Below, one piece after another: positions 5,795 to 7,129 of a DNA stretch of 7,129 nucleotides. The first letter of the stretch is position 1. Each line of letters opens with the position of its first letter. The notes below the pieces were generated by a model, which searched no databases, was not told the origin of the DNA, and worked only from the letters and a program-made list of their open reading frames with translations. A program made the position numbers and the translations under genes. This stretch comes from an uncultured Bacillota bacterium (GTDB taxonomy: Bacteria; Bacillota; Clostridia; Christensenellales; UBA1242): assembly GCA_947090235.1 (NCBI GenBank), contig CAMUNJ010000044.1:1-7129 (forward strand). Reading direction: 5' to 3'.

Positions 5795-5817
5795 TTTTTT
5801 ACTCCTTTAACTCTTTT

Positions 5818-5846
5818 ATTATAACAAGTCTTAGCAATAAAGTCAA
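5818..5846 (-). promoter_or_regulatory. Promoter of paralogue 1
   Basis: On the minus strand: -35 TTGACT (5846-5841), a 17-base spacer and a perfect -10 TATAAT (5823-5818) with an extended TGT. The start is near 5811, giving a leader of about 17 nt. A palindrome AGATTTT-aat-AAAATCT (5852-5868) lies just upstream of the -35 and could be an operator or an UP-like element. Confidence 0.92.
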
Positions 5847-5883
5847 TATCAAGATTTTAATAAAATCTATCAAAAAAAATAAA

Positions 5884-5913
5884 AACAAGGAAAATTTATT
5901 GATTTTCGTTGTT
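5884..5913. terminator. Terminator overlapping the 3' end of paralogue 2
   Basis: AACAA-G-GAAAAT (5884-5895) pairs with ATTTTC-G-TTGTT (5902-5913): 11 bp with one G-G mismatch around a 6-base loop that contains the stop codon. On the minus strand the RNA then runs into a long U tract (complement of the A-rich 5872-5885). The last five codons of paralogue 2 form one arm. Confidence 0.65.
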
Positions 5914-6288
5914 TTTTGTTAAATTATTTGTAGGTTCATAAGGTTGAAGAGCTTCAATAATTTTATTTGAGTGTGGCTTATAAACATCTACTACATAGAG
6001 TGTATCAGCAAAAGTTTCGAAAAAGGCAGGCATTATATATTTTTGGGCTTTAATTAGAGGAGATTCAAAATTATTTGAGTACAATGTTTTTAAGAATGAA
6101 CTTTTAAGTTCTATAGAGCATGATTGTTTATTTGCTAATAATTGACAATCTGAAATTACTACATCTAAATATTCATGAAAGCCTTGAAAAAACTGTATCG
6201 CATTATTTTCTTTTTTCTTATCTACTTTCAATATACAGCCGCGTAAAATATCTGGTCCAGTTTGTATTCGTCCAATTATTCTTTTCAT
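5896..6288 (-). CDS. Hypothetical protein, paralogue 2 of a three-gene family
   Basis: An unrecognised 130-residue soluble protein. Residues 1-45 are basic then mixed (MKRIIGRIQTGPDILRG at 1-17). The family core at 46-87 reads SDCQLLANK, then SIEL, SFLK, FESPLIKAQKYIMP. The core is followed by a hydrophobic strand TLYVVDVY (96-103) and an Asn/Pro-rich tail. I chose the ATG at 6288 because AAAGGAG (6301-6295) is 6 bases upstream. An in-frame ATG at 6312 overlaps the -10 element and cannot be on the main transcript. Cysteines at 18, 48 and 57 are not shared with paralogue 1 or in the same places as in paralogue 3, so a conserved metal site is unlikely. It is transcribed alone from its own promoter, with a terminator that overlaps its last codons. 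Confidence 0.88.
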   Translation of the reverse strand: MKRIIGRIQTGPDILRGCILKVDKKKENNAIQFFQGFHEYLDVVISDCQLLANKQSCSIELKSSFLKTLYSNNFESPLIKAQKYIMPAFFETFADTLYVVDVYKPHSNKIIEALQPYEPTNNLTKNNENQ

Positions 6289-6294
6289 CTTTTT

Positions 6295-6301
6295 CTCCTT
6301 T
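6295..6301 (-). promoter_or_regulatory. Ribosome binding site that fixes the paralogue 2 start
   Basis: AAAGGAG on the minus strand, 6 bases before the ATG at 6288. It supports this start over the in-frame ATG at 6312, which lies within the promoter. Confidence 0.85.
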
Positions 6302-6310
6302 TGGGCTTTC

Positions 6311-6340
6311 ATTTTAGCACAAACAAAATATTGTAGTCAA
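6311..6340 (-). promoter_or_regulatory. Promoter of paralogue 2
   Basis: On the minus strand: -35 TTGACT (6340-6335), an 18-base spacer and -10 TAAAAT (6316-6311) with an extended TGC. The start is near 6304, giving a leader of about 16 nt. Confidence 0.85.
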
Positions 6341-6377
6341 CTTTTATTTCAAGGTTTTTTTGATTATTTTGCTATAT

Positions 6378-6406
6378 ATATTATATATAATATTTATTAA
6401 TAAATA
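6378..6406. repeat. Two abutting A/T-only palindromes
   Basis: ATATTATATATAATAT (6378-6393) and TATTTATTAATAAATA (6391-6406) are perfect 16-base palindromes overlapping by three bases, between paralogue 3's stop and paralogue 2's promoter. There is no T-tract beyond them on the minus strand, so a terminator role is doubtful. Paralogue 3 has no other obvious terminator. Confidence 0.6.
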
Positions 6407-6424
6407 GAATCATTATAAAGGGTT

Positions 6425-6814
6425 TTATTTGTCGAGAACAGGAAAGTTAAACTGAAAAGAAGAGTCTATATCTCTAGGTTTAATAAATTTGCCATCTACA
6501 ATAGAAGATTTACTAATTACTTGGGGATCAATATTTTTGACAAAAGTTTCTTGTAAGCAAATATCCACATCTTGCAGATTTGCAAACATTTGTAAATAAG
6601 CAAGCGTACAAAGGTCATATTCATTTTTTGTTCCAACTATGTCTCCAAAAAGGGCTCTATTATAACTTTCTTCATTATATTGAGGTAAGATTAAAATAGT
6701 TTTTCTTGCAAATCTTTTTCGGGATGGCTTGTAATAGCTGATTGTCATTTGTTTTAATTGGCTTTGTTCTTTATTATTTATTTTGCCTTTTTTTGTGTAT
6801 ATTTCAAATGCCAT
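6425..6814 (-). CDS. Hypothetical protein, paralogue 3 of a three-gene family
   Basis: An unrecognised 129-residue soluble protein. Its N-terminal part is about 20 residues longer than in the two relatives and strongly basic (KKGKINNKEQ at 8-17, KPSRKRFARK at 29-38), followed by a hydrophobic TILILP (39-44). The family core lies at 72-113: AYLQMFAN, then ICL, TFVK, IVDGKFIKP. It matches paralogue 1 at 14 and paralogue 2 at 12 of 42 core positions without gaps. The SP pair present in the other two is replaced here by KS. The C-terminus is short (residues 114-129). The ATG at 6814 is backed by AAAAGGAG upstream and a good promoter. No terminator is evident, so transcription may read on into paralogue 2. 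The basic N-terminus would allow nucleic acid binding, but that is a guess. Confidence 0.87.
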   Translation of the reverse strand: MAFEIYTKKGKINNKEQSQLKQMTISYYKPSRKRFARKTILILPQYNEESYNRALFGDIVGTKNEYDLCTLAYLQMFANLQDVDICLQETFVKNIDPQVISKSSIVDGKFIKPRDIDSSFQFNFPVLDK

Positions 6815-6834
6815 AATATCTCCTTTTTTTACTT

Positions 6835-6863
6835 ATAATAACATCAAAATTACCCTAAGTCAA
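6835..6863 (-). promoter_or_regulatory. Promoter of paralogue 3
   Basis: On the minus strand: -35 TTGACT (6863-6858), a 17-base spacer and -10 TATTAT (6840-6835) with an extended TGT. The start is near 6828, giving a leader of about 14 nt. The -35 is identical to that of the two sister genes. Confidence 0.85.
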
Positions 6864-6933
6864 GAGTGAGTTTTGCAAGAAATTTTATGTCTAAAATTAT
6901 ATCAAAAATTATTAATTTTTTTTGAAAAAAGCC

Positions 6934-6962
6934 TTGACATAGTTGTTTGAATTTGTTAGAAT
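6934..6962 (+). promoter_or_regulatory. Promoter of the structured RNA
   Basis: -35 TTGACA (6934-6939), a 17-base spacer and -10 TAGAAT (6957-6962). The predicted start is at G6969, the first base of a helix (GCTGTGA) that can pair with TCACAGC at 7093-7099. It is divergent from the paralogue 3 promoter. Confidence 0.9.
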
Positions 6963-6968
6963 AGAGAA

Positions 6969-7129
6969 GCTGTGAATTACGGGTTGAAGCGCAAGGTTAC
7001 TTTGGTTACCGGCAATCAAAGAGAATTTGCGTGGACAAGTTCGCAGGCATAGACCGCGAGCGGACTGACCATATGTCACATTTTTTAATTGCTCACAGCA
7101 TGAAACACACGGAAGCGTGTGCCGTAGAT
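6969..7129 (+). ncRNA. Structured non-coding RNA of unrecognised class, 3' end outside window
   Basis: The region has no reading frame, follows a near-consensus promoter, and is about 49% G+C by my count over 6981-7129, in otherwise strongly A+T-rich DNA. That contrast is typical of structured RNA. Helices I can draw are: a closing stem GCTGTGA (6969-6975) / TCACAGC (7093-7099); CGCAAG (6990-6995) / TTTGCG (7026-7031) enclosing CTTTGGTT (7000-7007) / AATCAAAG (7014-7021) with loop ACCGGC; GTTCGC (7039-7044) / GCGAGC (7056-7061); TGAC (7066-7069) / GTCA (7075-7078); and CACACG (7106-7111) / CGTGTG (7116-7121) with loop GAAG. This is a multibranch layout, not the rod of 6S RNA. I see no tmRNA, RNase P (GAGGAAAGTC) or SRP core, and no T-box. 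It could be a large structured RNA or the 5' leader of a gene beyond the window. Confidence 0.72.

Noticed and set aside
6286..6312. An upstream ATG start for paralogue 2 adding eight residues
   Set aside because: It overlaps the -10 element (6311-6316) and has no ribosome binding site. The ATG at 6288 has AAAGGAG at the right distance.
6428..6436. A third 0A-box (TTTGTCGAG)
   Set aside because: It lies inside the 3' coding part of paralogue 3, has a mismatch and stands alone; chance is the simplest explanation.
7066..7086. An early terminator inside the structured RNA (TGAC/GTCA hairpin, then T6)
   Set aside because: The stem is only 4 bp of mixed pairs, and the 5' helix finds its partner beyond the T-tract at 7093-7099, so the RNA must be longer.
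6969..7129. T-box riboswitch, because of GACCGCGAGC near 7052-7061
   Set aside because: The full T-box sequence (GGTGGNACCGCG type) is not present, nor is a specifier-loop region or a terminator/antiterminator pair.
6969..7129. tmRNA, RNase P RNA, SRP RNA or 6S RNA
   Set aside because: There is no GGTTTCGAC start or tag frame (tmRNA), no GAGGAAAGTC (RNase P), no GGAAGNAGC tip (SRP), and no long rod with a central bubble (6S).
1..7129. Reassignment of TGA, because no gene ends in TGA
   Set aside because: No gene contains an in-frame TGA and tryptophans use TGG, so the standard code explains everything. TAA preference is normal in A+T-rich genomes.
1..7129. CRISPR array, insertion sequence or attachment site
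   Set aside because: No regularly spaced direct repeats, transposase-like frames or terminal inverted repeats were seen. The single tRNA gene shows no nearby partial duplicate of its 3' end.

Overview
The window looks like chromosomal DNA of an A+T-rich, low-GC Gram-positive bacterium (Bacillota; an uncultured gut Clostridia-like lineage would fit, but the exact group cannot be read from this sequence). The grounds are strong AGGAGG-type ribosome binding sites, TTGACA/TATAAT sigma-A promoters that often carry a TGn extension, many simple hairpin-plus-T terminators, the yqzL-recO gene order, an MscL of Bacillota type and a surface protein with Listeria-Bacteroides-type repeats. The standard genetic code is used. 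Eight of the nine reading frames end in TAA and one in TAG.

Layout. Positions 1-102 are the 3' part of a 5S rRNA, closing an rRNA operon that ends in a terminator at 109-135. Next come two separately transcribed envelope genes: an unrecognised protein with two membrane segments (198-734) and a 513-residue membrane-anchored repeat protein (1061-2602). The 326-base gap between them has no gene but holds two Spo0A-box-like sites. A minus-strand tRNA-Val(TAC) (2681-2756) has its own promoter and terminator. mscL (minus, 2987-3619) is divergent from a 172-residue protein whose C-terminal half resembles the BclA C-terminal jelly-roll domain (3727-4245). A probable yqzL (4501-4641) is followed by recO (4654-5367).

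The right-hand third is the least ordinary part. Three small minus-strand genes (5414-5794, 5896-6288, 6425-6814) each have their own strong promoter and encode 126-130 residue proteins I do not recognise. Their central 42 residues align without gaps and share ten invariant positions, so they are diverged paralogues of one family. Divergent from them, a near-consensus promoter (6934-6962) drives a structured, G+C-rich, non-coding RNA that starts near 6969 and runs off the window at 7129. It does not match any RNA class I can recall.

How the genes work together. Apart from yqzL-recO (DNA repair), nearly every gene is its own transcription unit, so there is little operon logic. Across the window the predicted transcription start lies only about 9-17 bases before the start codon, so the ribosome binding site sits almost at the 5' end of the mRNA. 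The best candidates for undescribed biology are the three-paralogue cluster and the neighbouring structured RNA. Any functional link between them is inferred from position only.
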